A stretch of DNA of 64,000 bases from Stieleria neptunia (GCF_007754155.1 NZ_CP037423.1:7064938-7128937), one strand, 5' to 3'. Counted from the first letter of the stretch, positions 17,068 through 27,046 are shown. Notes: a model not told the origin generated them from the sequence alone. Program-made: numbers and translations.

Positions 17068-17916
17068 TCACGGTTGCCGGCTGTCGGGCTCGACAATCAC
17101 GGGGCGTTCGACCTCGATTCCCCAGGCCTTGAGAGTTTGGTAGGCCTCATCGCGGACGCCGAAATACTTCGAGCGAGTCCGATCGTCGGCCATCCGCCGG
17201 CTGTACCCAGAGTCCGCAAGCAACATACGCAGGCGGTCGATGTTGGCATCGGACTTAAAGTACCGCAGCACCTTGGCGGCTTCCGATCGCCTTGAAGAGC
17301 TCGTGGATTTCAGGAAGCCGATCGCACGTTTCTCCAGTTGCTCGTCGACCGGTACGACGAGTTGCCCGTAGGGGCCCAGCTTAGATTCCACCAGCACCTC
17401 CGCTGGAATCATCAGACGAACGGTATGCAGCTGCCGCACGTGGGGTGGCACGCGGCTGATGATCTCCCTGGCTGCCTGGACGATCGCGTCAGGTTTGCGC
17501 AGGATGGTAAAGTCAGCCAAAAAAAGTTCGACCTTACCCGGCGCCAACTCAATCAGCTTCGGCGAGAATGGGTGATGATCGCTGTGTGCGATCAGCAATC
17601 GGCTCGTACGCTCCTCAAACGCTTTGAATCGTGCCGTCGGGTGTTCGACGAACAGTCCCATTTTCTCATGGCGTTGCTCGAAGAGCGGGTATTTGAGCGT
17701 TTCCTCCACGGCGATCGTGATGCCGGGCTTCCTCGAGCCACCGGGGATGGGTTCGTCGCGGACCCGAATGATTCTCGCAACCCAAACACGGTCAGCGTTG
17801 ATGACGAAACTTTCCAGGCTCTCAGCCGTTTCGATCAGGGGTTGAGCTGTTGCTTGATCCATAGCGAAGAGCACGAACCCCACAACAGCGACTGCAATTC
17901 GGCAAAGGCTACGCAT
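17068..17916 (-). CDS. Secreted hypothetical protein
   Basis: A 282-residue protein with a clear signal peptide (SLCRIAVAVVGFVLFAMDQATA). A ~150-residue alpha/beta region follows, including SFVINADRVWVARIIRVRDE, TIAVEETLKYPLFEQ, SRLLIAHSDHH and KVELFLADF. A C-terminal helical part includes AAKVLRYFKSDANIDRLRML and ends in a HEAT-like YFGVRDEAYQTLKAWGI. The pattern is shared by planctomycete secreted orphans, but I cannot name a family or activity. It is flanked on both sides by copies of the same 70-bp repeat. Confidence 0.7.
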   Translation of the reverse strand: MRSLCRIAVAVVGFVLFAMDQATAQPLIETAESLESFVINADRVWVARIIRVRDEPIPGGSRKPGITIAVEETLKYPLFEQRHEKMGLFVEHPTARFKAFEERTSRLLIAHSDHHPFSPKLIELAPGKVELFLADFTILRKPDAIVQAAREIISRVPPHVRQLHTVRLMIPAEVLVESKLGPYGQLVVPVDEQLEKRAIGFLKSTSSSRRSEAAKVLRYFKSDANIDRLRMLLADSGYSRRMADDRTRSKYFGVRDEAYQTLKAWGIEVERPVIVEPDSRQP

Positions 17917-18153
17917 GTGTCTCGTCTCCGAGCGTGGGATTTCCAGTTGAAGTATAGCCTACGAAGATTCTCTAGAGTGCCCTCACAGACTCGCAGAGTC
18001 CGGACCGCTCTAGCCTGAGATTCCGGACAGAGCGAAAAGACAGACCGTGTTCGGCTGTCCGCAGGGGCAGACCAGCGGTGCACGTTGCGGATCCACGGCG
18101 GCGGTATCTTTGGCAGAATGATTCGGGGCAGAGCGATGTTGCATGTGACGCAC

Positions 18154-18224
18154 GGTCTTCATCATTCTGCCCCGCATGATTCTGCCATTCCGTCACAACT
18201 GGAATCGGCTAGGATGCTGATCGG
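18154..18224. repeat. Dispersed ~70-bp repeat, copy B
   Basis: Second copy of the repeat at 16986-17055, in the same orientation. A partial inverted copy (ggcagaatgattcggggcag) lies just upstream at 18113-18132. It forms part of the gene-free gap 17917-18432, which otherwise shows nothing. Confidence 0.8.
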
Positions 18225-18432
18225 TCATCAGAGGTGGCAGACGAATCGACTGGCAGACGAATCTCCACACAGACTGCTGCCTTGGTCTGCCACGGATTCG
18301 CGTGCCCCGCATCGTGCTCTAAAATGATGTATCATCTGATCGGCATCGCGGCCCAACGGCGGCAACGTTTCGCCCGGGGGCCGTCCGCCGAATGCCACCT
18401 ACTATGACAGGTCATCAGCGCAGGGGCATGAT

Positions 18433-19710
18433 GTGAGCAAGATTGGGATCGTAACATTTTCGTCTCCGGGACATATCAATCCCTCGATCACGCTGGCGAA
18501 AGAGTTGGAGCGACGAGGTCATCGGGTGACGTTCTACACGCTCGTCAACGGAGTGGCGAAGATCGAAGCGGCCGGCTTTCGAGTGCGCCCCTATGGATTG
18601 CATGAGCTTGGAGAGGAATCGATTGCGGAAAGCTATCGCGAACTCGGAAATCTGACGGGGTTGCGGGCGGTGCGGTTCACCGTCGAACTGCTAAAACGCC
18701 GGATCACCATTGGGCTGCGTGAACTTCCAATGTGCTTTCGGGAAGATCAAATCGATGGGCTGGTCATTGACCAAGTTGTACCCGCCGGCACCGTGATTGC
18801 TCGTTCAGAAAACATTCCGTTTGTGACATTGTCGAATGCACTGCCGATGAATCTCGACGCGATCGCCCCTCCGGTGTTCAGCCACCGTGGACCGGCTCGC
18901 GGTCCTTTGGATCGGCTCGGGATTCGTTTGCTGAACGGTCTACAAAACCACCTGGCAAAACCGCTTGTCGCAATCGCAAACCAATACCAGCGGGCGAATC
19001 GATTGCCGATCTACAGGTCGATTACGGAGCTGCGATCAGAGTTAGCCCAGGTGACCCAGCTTCCGCCACAGTTCGACTTTCGCCGCAGTCAGATCGACGA
19101 AACGTTTCACTACACCGGTCCATTTCATAGTCGAGAGTCGCGTCCGCCGGTGGACTTTCCCTGGGACCGTTTGTCGGACGAGGTTCCATTGATCTACGCC
19201 TCGATGGGGACGTTGCAAAACCAAATTCGCCGGGTCTTCGAGATGATTGCCGAGGCTTGCCGGGAGCTGCCGGTGCAATTGGTCATTTCGCTCGGTGCAA
19301 AAGTCACTCCCGACGAGTATGCGCACCTGCCGGGGAACCCGATCACCGTCGGCTACGCCCCACAACTTGAGCTGTTGCAGAAGGCCTCGGTGTGCATCAC
19401 GCACGCGGGACTGAATACGGCGCTCGAGTCCATCGCGCATGGTGTCCCGATGTTGGCCATCCCCATCACCAATGACCAACCGGGCGTCGCCGCGCGGATT
19501 CGACATCACGGTTTGGGCCGCGTCATCGGGCTGCAAAAACTGACGGTGGCAAAGATCCGCACGACTCTGCAAACGTTGTTGCAAGACCCGCAATACACCG
19601 AAAAAGCCAACGCCTTTCAAGCGGCGATTGCCTCGGTCGACGGCGCCAGCGAGGCTACAAAAATCATCGAAACGGCGCTCAATGCAAAACCGATCCGCGA
19701 ACTTGCTTGA
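18433..19710 (+). CDS. Glycosyltransferase family 1 (UGT-like)
   Basis: A 425-residue GT-B fold protein starting at GTG 18433. The N-terminal domain opens with IGIVTFSSPGHINPSITLAK, the acceptor-side loop of macrolide, carotenoid and sterol glycosyltransferases. The C-terminal nucleotide-sugar domain holds LIYASMGTLQNQ and a PSPG-like signature, ITHAGLNTALESIAHGVPML then PITNDQPGVAARI. CrtX-type zeaxanthin glucosyltransferases and MGT-like enzymes share this layout. The acceptor is not predictable. It is followed on the same strand by two genes at short spacing (65 bp, then ~135 bp). Confidence 0.88.
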   Translation: MSKIGIVTFSSPGHINPSITLAKELERRGHRVTFYTLVNGVAKIEAAGFRVRPYGLHELGEESIAESYRELGNLTGLRAVRFTVELLKRRITIGLRELPMCFREDQIDGLVIDQVVPAGTVIARSENIPFVTLSNALPMNLDAIAPPVFSHRGPARGPLDRLGIRLLNGLQNHLAKPLVAIANQYQRANRLPIYRSITELRSELAQVTQLPPQFDFRRSQIDETFHYTGPFHSRESRPPVDFPWDRLSDEVPLIYASMGTLQNQIRRVFEMIAEACRELPVQLVISLGAKVTPDEYAHLPGNPITVGYAPQLELLQKASVCITHAGLNTALESIAHGVPMLAIPITNDQPGVAARIRHHGLGRVIGLQKLTVAKIRTTLQTLLQDPQYTEKANAFQAAIASVDGASEATKIIETALNAKPIRELA

Positions 19711-19775
19711 GTCGCATCGTGTCGTGACGGCTTGAGAGTTTGTGTCGGAAGATGCCTCTGGACGAGGGAGTCGCG

Positions 19776-20921
19776 ATGTCGTTTGACGAAGAAGAAGTAA
19801 CAGCCAAAGACCGAGAACCGGGCCCCGACGTCACGCGGAAACTTTTCCGGCAGTGGCAGATGGCGAGACGTGGGCGGTTCCCGGCGGAAGACATGACCAA
19901 CCCTGTTTGGCGTTGGCTCTTTCGCGGTCGCGTGGATCCCTATCATGCGAACGAACGATTCAAATCGCGTCTGAAAAAGATGCTGGGCACGATCGACTTT
20001 CCCAATGAACCCCGGTGGGCGGGATGTCGCCTGGGACAGTCACGAACTCAGCTATCAGATGGTCGTCTCTTCTGGATCGCTGGGGAACACGAAGATTTCT
20101 ACGATCCAGACTTTTACATCTACAACGATGTCATCGTCCAGCAAGCCGATGGGGATACTCAGATCTATGGATACCCTGAAACGAGTTTCCGGCCTACCGA
20201 CTTCCACTCCGCAACGCTCGTCAATGACGAAAAAACCATCCTGCTGATCGGCAGCATCGGCTATCCCGAACAACGGGACATCGGCCGGACTCCAATCTAC
20301 GCTCTTGATACGGAAAACTTTCAAATCGACGAAATCGCATCGACTGGAAATCACCCCGGCTGGATCAGCAAGCACACTGCAACATTGAGTGAAGACGAAT
20401 CGTCGATCATCATTTCTGGCGGCGAGGTCATGACGGAGGACGGTCTGCTAGAAAGTATCGACGACTGGTCGTTGACGCTTGCCGATTTTCGTTGGACTCG
20501 TTTGACCCTGCGAAAGTGGATTCGATTCCAAGTTGGACGGGCCGACCAGACGGGACTGCATCTATGGAACTATGACATGCGGAAATTCTCGCTCGAACAT
20601 CCCGGTGCCGGACTCGACCGCGAGGACGACTTGGCCGATGAGATCGGTGCGGAGCCGAACATGGAGGCGTATGACGCGCTATACAAGCCGCCGGTTCCAC
20701 ATTCGCCGGTTGATCAGGATCCTGAAAACGAAGACGGTTGGCGGACCAAGAAGGTCACGATTGAGGGTGTGCCGGTGCGTTATACCGATGAAATGGAACA
20801 CTTGACGGTCACCATCGAAGGCGACCTGCCCAAGACAATCGTCGATTCCCTTGCAAAAGACTTGTGCAGTAAACTGGCACTCGTTGAGAATACTGACTGT
20901 CGGATCAAATGGATCGATTGA
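19776..20921 (+). CDS. Kelch-like beta-propeller hypothetical protein
   Basis: About 381 residues from the ATG at 19776, preceded by GGGAG; an earlier in-frame ATG at 19740 is less likely. The centre has kelch-type units: RLFWIAGEHEDFYDPDFYIY, SFRPTDFHSATLV, ILLIGSIGYPEQRDIGRTP, HTATLSEDESSIIISGGEV. A C-terminal domain (~residues 310-381) follows an acidic linker. There is no signal peptide, so it is probably cytoplasmic. Similar segments occur in some bacterial ankyrin-associated proteins. Function unknown. Confidence 0.7.
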   Translation: MSFDEEEVTAKDREPGPDVTRKLFRQWQMARRGRFPAEDMTNPVWRWLFRGRVDPYHANERFKSRLKKMLGTIDFPNEPRWAGCRLGQSRTQLSDGRLFWIAGEHEDFYDPDFYIYNDVIVQQADGDTQIYGYPETSFRPTDFHSATLVNDEKTILLIGSIGYPEQRDIGRTPIYALDTENFQIDEIASTGNHPGWISKHTATLSEDESSIIISGGEVMTEDGLLESIDDWSLTLADFRWTRLTLRKWIRFQVGRADQTGLHLWNYDMRKFSLEHPGAGLDREDDLADEIGAEPNMEAYDALYKPPVPHSPVDQDPENEDGWRTKKVTIEGVPVRYTDEMEHLTVTIEGDLPKTIVDSLAKDLCSKLALVENTDCRIKWID

Positions 20922-20957
20922 CAGCACGCCACAACAGCGTTCTCTCCGGCAAGTCCC

Positions 20958-21056
20958 ATGACCACCACCGTTGGATCACTGATTTCACTTCTGGCCACGC
21001 TGACCGCCGCGCGAGATGCCGTTGGCACGCTAAAGCAAACAATGGGGGATCGCTAA
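20958..21056 (+). CDS. Possible 32-residue peptide translationally coupled to DUF3160 gene
   Basis: From ATG 20958 the frame reads TTTVGSLISLLATLTAARDA then VGTLKQTMGDR and stops at TAA, which overlaps the next gene's ATG as TAATG. The composition (short amphipathic helix, no stop-prone codons) and the exact stop/start overlap suggest a real leader peptide or small protein. No strong ribosome binding site was found. Confidence 0.4.
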   Translation: MTTTVGSLISLLATLTAARDAVGTLKQTMGDR

Positions 21057-23449
21057 TGATGAGCGACAATGTCAACCGGAAGTCCAGCGACAAGACGCGA
21101 TGGCTGTTGGTCGGCGTCGCGGGCGTGCTTGGCGTCGCCTGGCTGGTATTTTGGTTCGGCGGCTTCAGTGTCTTCGGTCCGCCTCCGCGACATTTGCAAG
21201 AACGCTGGGAAGCCGGTCAGTTCGATCTTTCAGATGACGAACGACAACGACTTCGAGGAATCTCGGTCGAGTTCGATCCCTCCAACGAGAGAGACGCAGA
21301 CCGTGCGATTGAGCAGACCGCGCTGGTCGGTTCGTATGTGATGAAACGGGAAGAACCGGTGAAGCGTCGCGAGGAACTTGCCGTCTTTCAGGAAGATCCG
21401 ACGCGCAAAGTCGCCGTGACGACGGAAGAGTTCCGACACTTCTATCAAGCGTACGCCAATCAAGACCATCCGGTATTCATCACGTCTGACTCGATCTTGA
21501 ATGCGTTTCATCGGATTCTCGAAGACTCGATTCTCAAACTGGAGTTTCGCCAGATTGAACGGTTGCAAAGACTGTTGCCGATCCTTGACGAGCGGCTTGC
21601 TGTGACGCGGCGGTCCGCTGATTCCGAAGTCGACCGATCGGCCCGTCGTCGCGCACAAACGGTCATCGGCGTTGCTCGTCAGCTGATCGATCCCAGCTAT
21701 GAACCCGATTCCGAGATCCGCCGGATCGTACAAGAAGAAACGGAACGTGTGGAAAGCGGATCGGGGCAATCCATGCCCGACTGGCTCGGCGAACCCAAAC
21801 CGTCGTTTCTTGCCATCGACTATTCGCGTTTTACGCCCATGGGACTCCACACCCGCAGCGATGTGCTTCGCCGTCACTACCGGTCGGTCCGATGGTTGCA
21901 AACCATTCCATTTTACGTGGGCGATGACGAACATCTGCTTTCGTTCAGACTGATAGCTGAGGCGGCCGACGGCACGAATTGGGCGTCATTCGCGGAGACG
22001 TATCGCGAGTTCTTCGGTGGTACCGACGACTGGAATTTGCAGACGTTGAATTCGCTGCAACCAGACCGCAGCGATTCGCCGGATTCGATCGACACGCTCC
22101 GCAGCAAACTTTTGCAACGCCTCGACGCCAAAGGGCCGCCGAGCAAAATCAACGATCGGGTCGCCGAGGAATTTGCACCGCGTAACTCTGAAAGCTTGTC
22201 CCTCCATGTCTTGTCCGCGTATCGAACTCCCGAAGCAATCTTGTTCCAGGCGACGGCTGATTGGACGAAGACTCCGCCGTCCGTCGGATTGCTCCTCTGC
22301 ACCGCGTTGGGTTCGAAACTTGCTCGCCAGCGGCTTGCCGAATCGAACGAGTCGGAATCGATTGCCAAAATCGATTCGCTTGGCAGATTGCTCGATGACG
22401 ATTCCGTTTATGGCGAATACCTACAGTGCCTCGCCACGTTATTAAATCCGATCGATTCATCACCGGGATTCATGTCGACCGAACGCTGGCAGCTGAAGAG
22501 CTGTCAGACCGTTTTGGGCGGGTGGACCCAACTGCGTCATACCTTTGCGTTGCAAGCGAAGCAGAACCGCATCGTGCTCAACCAATCATCACACGTCGGG
22601 GCGGGTTTCGTCGAACCCAATCCCGAGTTCTTCCGCCGCCTCGGACGATTGGCATCCAGAATCGAAAACTCGCTGGATGAACTGGGCGCCTTTGAAATCA
22701 GCTACGAGCACATGCGTTTTCGATTAAACGAATCCGCCCGTTTCTTCATGCTGATTCGCGCACTCGAGCAGGAAGGGATAGGGATCAATAAACTAGGGAC
22801 ACACTTGACGCGTGAAGATCGTCAGTTTGTCTACGATGCCTACGAGAAAATGGGAGAATCGAACCCTAAAAACTGGCTGAGTTTTGGCCAACTGGACGAA
22901 GAACTTTCCGAGCTCAGCTTGGCCGCCATTGTTCAAGTCTCCGACCACCTCGAACGAGGGGAGCTGCCGAACGATCGCGCCGCCCGCGGGGCGATCCTCA
23001 GGGGCGAACGCAGTTCAAATCGCGTTCGTTGGCTGCGTTTAGCGGAAATTTGCGAGCGGCTTGGGGACTTGGCCAGCAAGCAACTGGACAATCAATCGCT
23101 CACTGCCGCAGACGAGCAATTCATCACAAACTACGGCGAAGAACTTGCTGCTCTACTCAACTACGAATTGCATTCAGCCTCGGATCCACTCGACGATGCG
23201 ATGCGTTGCGTCAGCGTCCTGACGCAAGCCAATGGCAATCACGTTCACATCGCGGTGGCTCGTCCCCAGGCAATCTATGTGTTGTACCCTGATCACGGCC
23301 AAGAACTGCTTTGCCGTGGAGCTGTGTTTCCGTACTTTGAGTTCACCGACGATGCGATTGTCGACGATCAGTCATGGAAGACACGGCTCGATTCGGCAAC
23401 CTCCCCAGACCGACCGCGTTGGCTCGAGCCGCTGTTCACGGACGAATAG
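21056..23449 (+). CDS. Membrane-anchored DUF3160 protein
   Basis: About 797 residues. ATG 21056 (or 21059) lies 8-11 nt after GGGGGA. An N-terminal transmembrane helix (WLLVGVAGVLGVAWLVFWFGG) is followed by a large extracytoplasmic domain with the DUF3160 hallmarks: FYQAYANQDHPVFITSDSIL, then NAFHRILEDSILKLE, and a C-terminal IAVARPQAIYVLYPDHGQEL plus RGAVFPYFEFTD. DUF3160 proteins are large exported proteins of unknown function found in diverse bacteria and archaea. The start overlaps the stop of a short frame upstream. Same-strand spacing suggests one unit with the glycosyltransferase and kelch-like genes. Confidence 0.82.
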   Translation: MMSDNVNRKSSDKTRWLLVGVAGVLGVAWLVFWFGGFSVFGPPPRHLQERWEAGQFDLSDDERQRLRGISVEFDPSNERDADRAIEQTALVGSYVMKREEPVKRREELAVFQEDPTRKVAVTTEEFRHFYQAYANQDHPVFITSDSILNAFHRILEDSILKLEFRQIERLQRLLPILDERLAVTRRSADSEVDRSARRRAQTVIGVARQLIDPSYEPDSEIRRIVQEETERVESGSGQSMPDWLGEPKPSFLAIDYSRFTPMGLHTRSDVLRRHYRSVRWLQTIPFYVGDDEHLLSFRLIAEAADGTNWASFAETYREFFGGTDDWNLQTLNSLQPDRSDSPDSIDTLRSKLLQRLDAKGPPSKINDRVAEEFAPRNSESLSLHVLSAYRTPEAILFQATADWTKTPPSVGLLLCTALGSKLARQRLAESNESESIAKIDSLGRLLDDDSVYGEYLQCLATLLNPIDSSPGFMSTERWQLKSCQTVLGGWTQLRHTFALQAKQNRIVLNQSSHVGAGFVEPNPEFFRRLGRLASRIENSLDELGAFEISYEHMRFRLNESARFFMLIRALEQEGIGINKLGTHLTREDRQFVYDAYEKMGESNPKNWLSFGQLDEELSELSLAAIVQVSDHLERGELPNDRAARGAILRGERSSNRVRWLRLAEICERLGDLASKQLDNQSLTAADEQFITNYGEELAALLNYELHSASDPLDDAMRCVSVLTQANGNHVHIAVARPQAIYVLYPDHGQELLCRGAVFPYFEFTDDAIVDDQSWKTRLDSATSPDRPRWLEPLFTDE

Positions 23450-23720
23450 AACCGACCTTCGTATAGGGGGAATTGAATCAGCGGATGCAATATCCGGGTT
23501 AGGAATCACGCGAAACGCGACTTAGACCAACGATCTCGTCGATGGAGTGTGATGCGATCAGCGGATGGTTGTACGACGTCCTTTCTAGGTCGTCGGGGCG
23601 AGCCCTCCGGACGACGGCCCGGAAGGGCCATCGTACGTGCGAAAAGCGGTCACCTTTAGCTGGACGGCTAAAGCCTGCACACCAACACTCATGCCCGTGC
23701 CATTGCGTCATCCATTTTTT
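23450..23720. repeat. Intergenic palindromic repeat
   Basis: Contains ggcgagccctccggacgacg near 23597, with the inverted cggcccggaagggcc following it. It shares the gagccctccgg core with the elements at 404-678 and 54196-54270. It lies between convergent genes and may help end transcription. No gene is present. Confidence 0.45.
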
Positions 23721-24443
23721 CTAATCACCGCTCTGTTCTTTGCCACCGGCGACCGCCACGAGCAGTGTGGACACGGCGAAACCAAAGACCGATCCTTGGA
23801 AAAGGAAATCAGAAAGCAGGATGCCGTTGATGCTTCCTGCCAAAGCACTCGGCTCCACCGATTTTCGCGCGAGGGTCTCTGAGAATGGGAGTATCGATGC
23901 CTGCCCCCAGTAGACCATGATCAACAAAGCGGCGAAGCTGACCGCACCGATCATCACCGAGCGTCGCGCGAGTCGCCCTTTGTCTGTCATCATGGTCGCC
24001 GCCGCCGCGATGCCTGTCGTCGCGACCAGCAGTAGAGCATATCCGACCAACATCGGAATTTTAGCCGACAGAAAAGAACTCAAGAATCCTTCGGAGTCGA
24101 TACTCTCGGCAGTTGCCAAGTTGCGGAACGCGGACATCATCAACCAATCACCGAATGCGTTGGATGCCGCGCCGACAACCATCAACAACGCTGCGAATGC
24201 AAGTAGCGTCCGGGCGACTATTCTGGGTTTTCGCCGTAAGAGTGTAAGGAACATCATGCCCAGGCCGAACATCACCGCGCCGAGTCCACCCAGCGGTGCC
24301 ATCCATGTCACGTTTGAGACACGCGATTCGGGCTGCATCATTTCACCGATTAACGACATCATCCGAAACGGTGTCAACGACGTGAACAACAGCATCAGAA
24401 GGCAGCCAAGCGGTGCAAGAAACACGAAAAATGGTCTGATCAT
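23721..24443 (-). CDS. Polytopic membrane protein, function unknown
   Basis: About 240 residues from the ATG at 24443; the frame is open much further upstream, but that stretch lacks protein character. Six hydrophobic segments are visible: FFVFLAPLGCLLMLLFTSL, GLGAVMFGLGMMFLTLL, LLAFAALLMVVGAASNAFG, IPMLVGYALLLVATTGIAAA, VMIGAVSFAALLIMVYWG and a C-terminal FGFAVSTLLVAVAGG. The layout is reminiscent of small proton-channel or MotA/TolQ-like membrane proteins, but no signature was found. Divergent from the secreted glycosidase-like gene that follows. Confidence 0.6.
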   Translation of the reverse strand: MIRPFFVFLAPLGCLLMLLFTSLTPFRMMSLIGEMMQPESRVSNVTWMAPLGGLGAVMFGLGMMFLTLLRRKPRIVARTLLAFAALLMVVGAASNAFGDWLMMSAFRNLATAESIDSEGFLSSFLSAKIPMLVGYALLLVATTGIAAAATMMTDKGRLARRSVMIGAVSFAALLIMVYWGQASILPFSETLARKSVEPSALAGSINGILLSDFLFQGSVFGFAVSTLLVAVAGGKEQSGD

Positions 24444-24729
24444 GGATTCGGAGCCTGCGGATTGACGGGCGACGGAAAGAATGGCATGAGCATTTCCCTC
24501 GGGGCAGTTTAGCGTGTCGTCGAAAGACGCGTTGGCCGCCGGAGCATCTGGCATGGTCGAACACGCAATTGCCTCGGCCGACTGCGGCGCGCGAATTCGC
24601 TGCGACGCACACTTCGTGAAATCCAAGAGAGCGAAAATGGGAAATGCAAAAAAACGACGTCGGATGGATGGGGCGAGGTCAAGCTTCGCCCGCGCGAAGC
24701 AACTAAACTGGGGTCGATTCGCCTCCTTC

Positions 24730-26952
24730 ATGCAATTCCGCCTCATGAGACTTGGAACCTTCCTCGCGTTCGCCCTTATGGTGACGTCCACCAGTGCAGA
24801 AGAGATTCGTTCTGGTCGCTCCACGCTGGAGATTGATACCGGTGGCATCGGCCTGCGGATGGGCACGGTACGCTTTTCGAGTGAAACACCGATTGACCTT
24901 CGACTGGCAATCGGCAGCGAACCAGCCACCACGTTGCGAGGAGCCTACCGAATGGTGAGTCGCAATGACGGACAGCTCCTCTGCACCGCCGTGCTCACGA
25001 ATTCCTCCGGGGCTGCCTTCTCCATTCGGGACGTGTACGCGTCGGGTCCGCATCCCGATTCCTTTCGCCTCACCCGCGAGATAACGGTCTCGCAACCTGG
25101 CAAGGCGGACGGCTTCCAATCGCGATTCCGGTTGGCGTCGTCGGCAGGATTTGCTGATCACGAATACTTCATTCCGGGCATCTGGTACCGTGACAATTCG
25201 AAAGCCCGTCCGGGGGCTCTTGGTACATCGAAAACCGACGAGTCATTCCTGATCCGCGAGGACCGGATGCCGCTGCCGTTGGTGATGATGCGTGATTTGA
25301 AACGCGGCGTTGCCCTGTCGTTGGCTCATCTCAATCCTGACGGGGCAACCTGCCGGGCGGATGTTTCCGCCCAGAGGGTGATCGACGAGAGAATTCGGGT
25401 CGCAAGCCTCGGGATCGAGGGTCAGGAACAAACCGCGGTGACCCTTGCCTACCCGGCGACCGAAGGCGAGCGGAGCTATGTGCCGGGGCGAGAAGGACGC
25501 GGATCGAAACGCTTGGTGGAACGGTTCCATCCGATCCGCGAAGGATTTTCACACCGCTATGCCGTGCTGCTTCACTTGCAAACCGCGGACGATTTTCCGC
25601 AGGCCATGCGGACGGCATGGCGATGCGTTTTCCGTGAAATCCGTCCATCGATTGAGCGAGTCGATCTGGACGCCGTTTACCAAGCAAGTCTCGAGCTGCT
25701 GTCCGACTGGGTGAAGGACGTCGACGGCGCGCCGGGAATCCCATTCCGGCTGGCGCTGCCTGAGGGCCGGCTGGAAAGTCCCGAATACTACACCTACCAA
25801 ATGGGCTTTGTCGGCCAGCAACTCCCCATCGCCTATCACCTGCTGCGACACGGACTGATTCATGACGACCCGAAGTTGCTGGCCCAGGGCGAATCCATGG
25901 TGGAGTTCTGGGTGGAAAAGTCGCCGACCGACGAAGGCCTGCCGCGGGTTTGGTTCAATACATGGCCCCAGCCGCACTGGAGGCAATACGATACATTCCT
26001 CCGCATCGCTTCGGACGGGATGGTTGGCGCGTTGATGGCCTGGGACGTCATGAAACGCAACGGTCGCGATCGTCCACAGTGGCTGCGTTTCTGCGGGGAC
26101 TTCGGTGACTGGTTGGTCAAGCACCAACAGACGGACGGATCATGGGTCCGCGCGTACCGCTGGAATGGTTCGGTTTCGCACGACAGCAAGTTCAACACAA
26201 CCCACCCGATTCGTTTTCTGGTCGACCTGCACCACGCCACCGGTTCGCGCACGTATCTGGACGCCGCCATCCGCGCCGGTGATTTCTGCTGGCGAAACAT
26301 CCACCAGCAGTTTGCGTATATCGGCGGCACGCCTGACAACCCAAACGTCCTCGACAAAGAGGCCGGCTTGCTCGCCATCGATGCGTTCCTTGCATTGTGG
26401 GACGCGACAGGTGAAAAACGCTACCTGGATGCCGCCGCGCAAGCCGCCGATTTTGCAGAGACTTGGGCGTACTGCTGGAACGTCCCGCTGCCGAGCGACG
26501 ACCCGGAACTCGTTTTTCCGACGGACCTCCCGACCAGCGGCTTCAGTCTGATTGCAACGGGCCATTCCGGCGCCGATCTGTATCTCGCCGGGGCTCCCTT
26601 TCTGCTGTACCGCGTCTACCTGGGCACTGGCGACCCGCACTATGCAGAGATGGCCCGATTCCTGCTCCACAGCACCCGTCGACACGTCGATATCGACGGC
26701 TCACTGGGCTACGGCCAATCGGGATTGTGCACCGAAGCCCTCAACTTGAGCATCGACCACGGTCGCGGCCACGGTGTCGATGTTTGGCTTCCCTGGCTGA
26801 GCTATCAGATGATCGAGCCGATCGTTCGCCTTCGAGAAACCTACGGGATCAGCGATACGCCGGTGCTCGGCGAACGCGTCTTCAAGGAGATGCAAGTCAA
26901 GGACCGCGGCTTTGCACACCGTCGCGGATTTGGCTTAACTGAAGTCAAATGA
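24730..26952 (+). CDS. Secreted (alpha/alpha)6-barrel glycosidase-like protein
   Basis: About 740 residues. The ATG at 24730 (or 24745) opens a signal peptide (RLMRLGTFLAFALMVTSTSA). Residues ~25-290 form a beta-rich domain. From ~300 on, repeated helical hairpins typical of six-hairpin glycosidases appear: YYTYQMGFVGQQLPIAYHLL, WLRFCGDFGDWLVKHQQTDGS, YLDAAIRAGDFCWRN, DAFLALWDATGEKRYLDAAA, and DLYLAGAPFLLYRVYLGTGD. This resembles GH127, GH88 or GH105-type sugar hydrolases, but no decisive catalytic motif was identified. It pairs with the next secreted gene 95 bp downstream. Confidence 0.65.
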   Translation: MQFRLMRLGTFLAFALMVTSTSAEEIRSGRSTLEIDTGGIGLRMGTVRFSSETPIDLRLAIGSEPATTLRGAYRMVSRNDGQLLCTAVLTNSSGAAFSIRDVYASGPHPDSFRLTREITVSQPGKADGFQSRFRLASSAGFADHEYFIPGIWYRDNSKARPGALGTSKTDESFLIREDRMPLPLVMMRDLKRGVALSLAHLNPDGATCRADVSAQRVIDERIRVASLGIEGQEQTAVTLAYPATEGERSYVPGREGRGSKRLVERFHPIREGFSHRYAVLLHLQTADDFPQAMRTAWRCVFREIRPSIERVDLDAVYQASLELLSDWVKDVDGAPGIPFRLALPEGRLESPEYYTYQMGFVGQQLPIAYHLLRHGLIHDDPKLLAQGESMVEFWVEKSPTDEGLPRVWFNTWPQPHWRQYDTFLRIASDGMVGALMAWDVMKRNGRDRPQWLRFCGDFGDWLVKHQQTDGSWVRAYRWNGSVSHDSKFNTTHPIRFLVDLHHATGSRTYLDAAIRAGDFCWRNIHQQFAYIGGTPDNPNVLDKEAGLLAIDAFLALWDATGEKRYLDAAAQAADFAETWAYCWNVPLPSDDPELVFPTDLPTSGFSLIATGHSGADLYLAGAPFLLYRVYLGTGDPHYAEMARFLLHSTRRHVDIDGSLGYGQSGLCTEALNLSIDHGRGHGVDVWLPWLSYQMIEPIVRLRETYGISDTPVLGERVFKEMQVKDRGFAHRRGFGLTEVK

Positions 26953-27046
26953 CGCAGCTGGACGATGATCGTGAACCCCATGATGTTGTTGCCACCTGCG
27001 TCAGCCCGCCCAAGATCCCCTGTTTATCCCCGGAATATCGCTTCCC

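Noticed and set aside
23721..24932. Long version of the membrane protein starting at 24932
   Set aside because: The first 163 codons are antisense to the signal-peptide region of the glycosidase-like gene and not protein-like.
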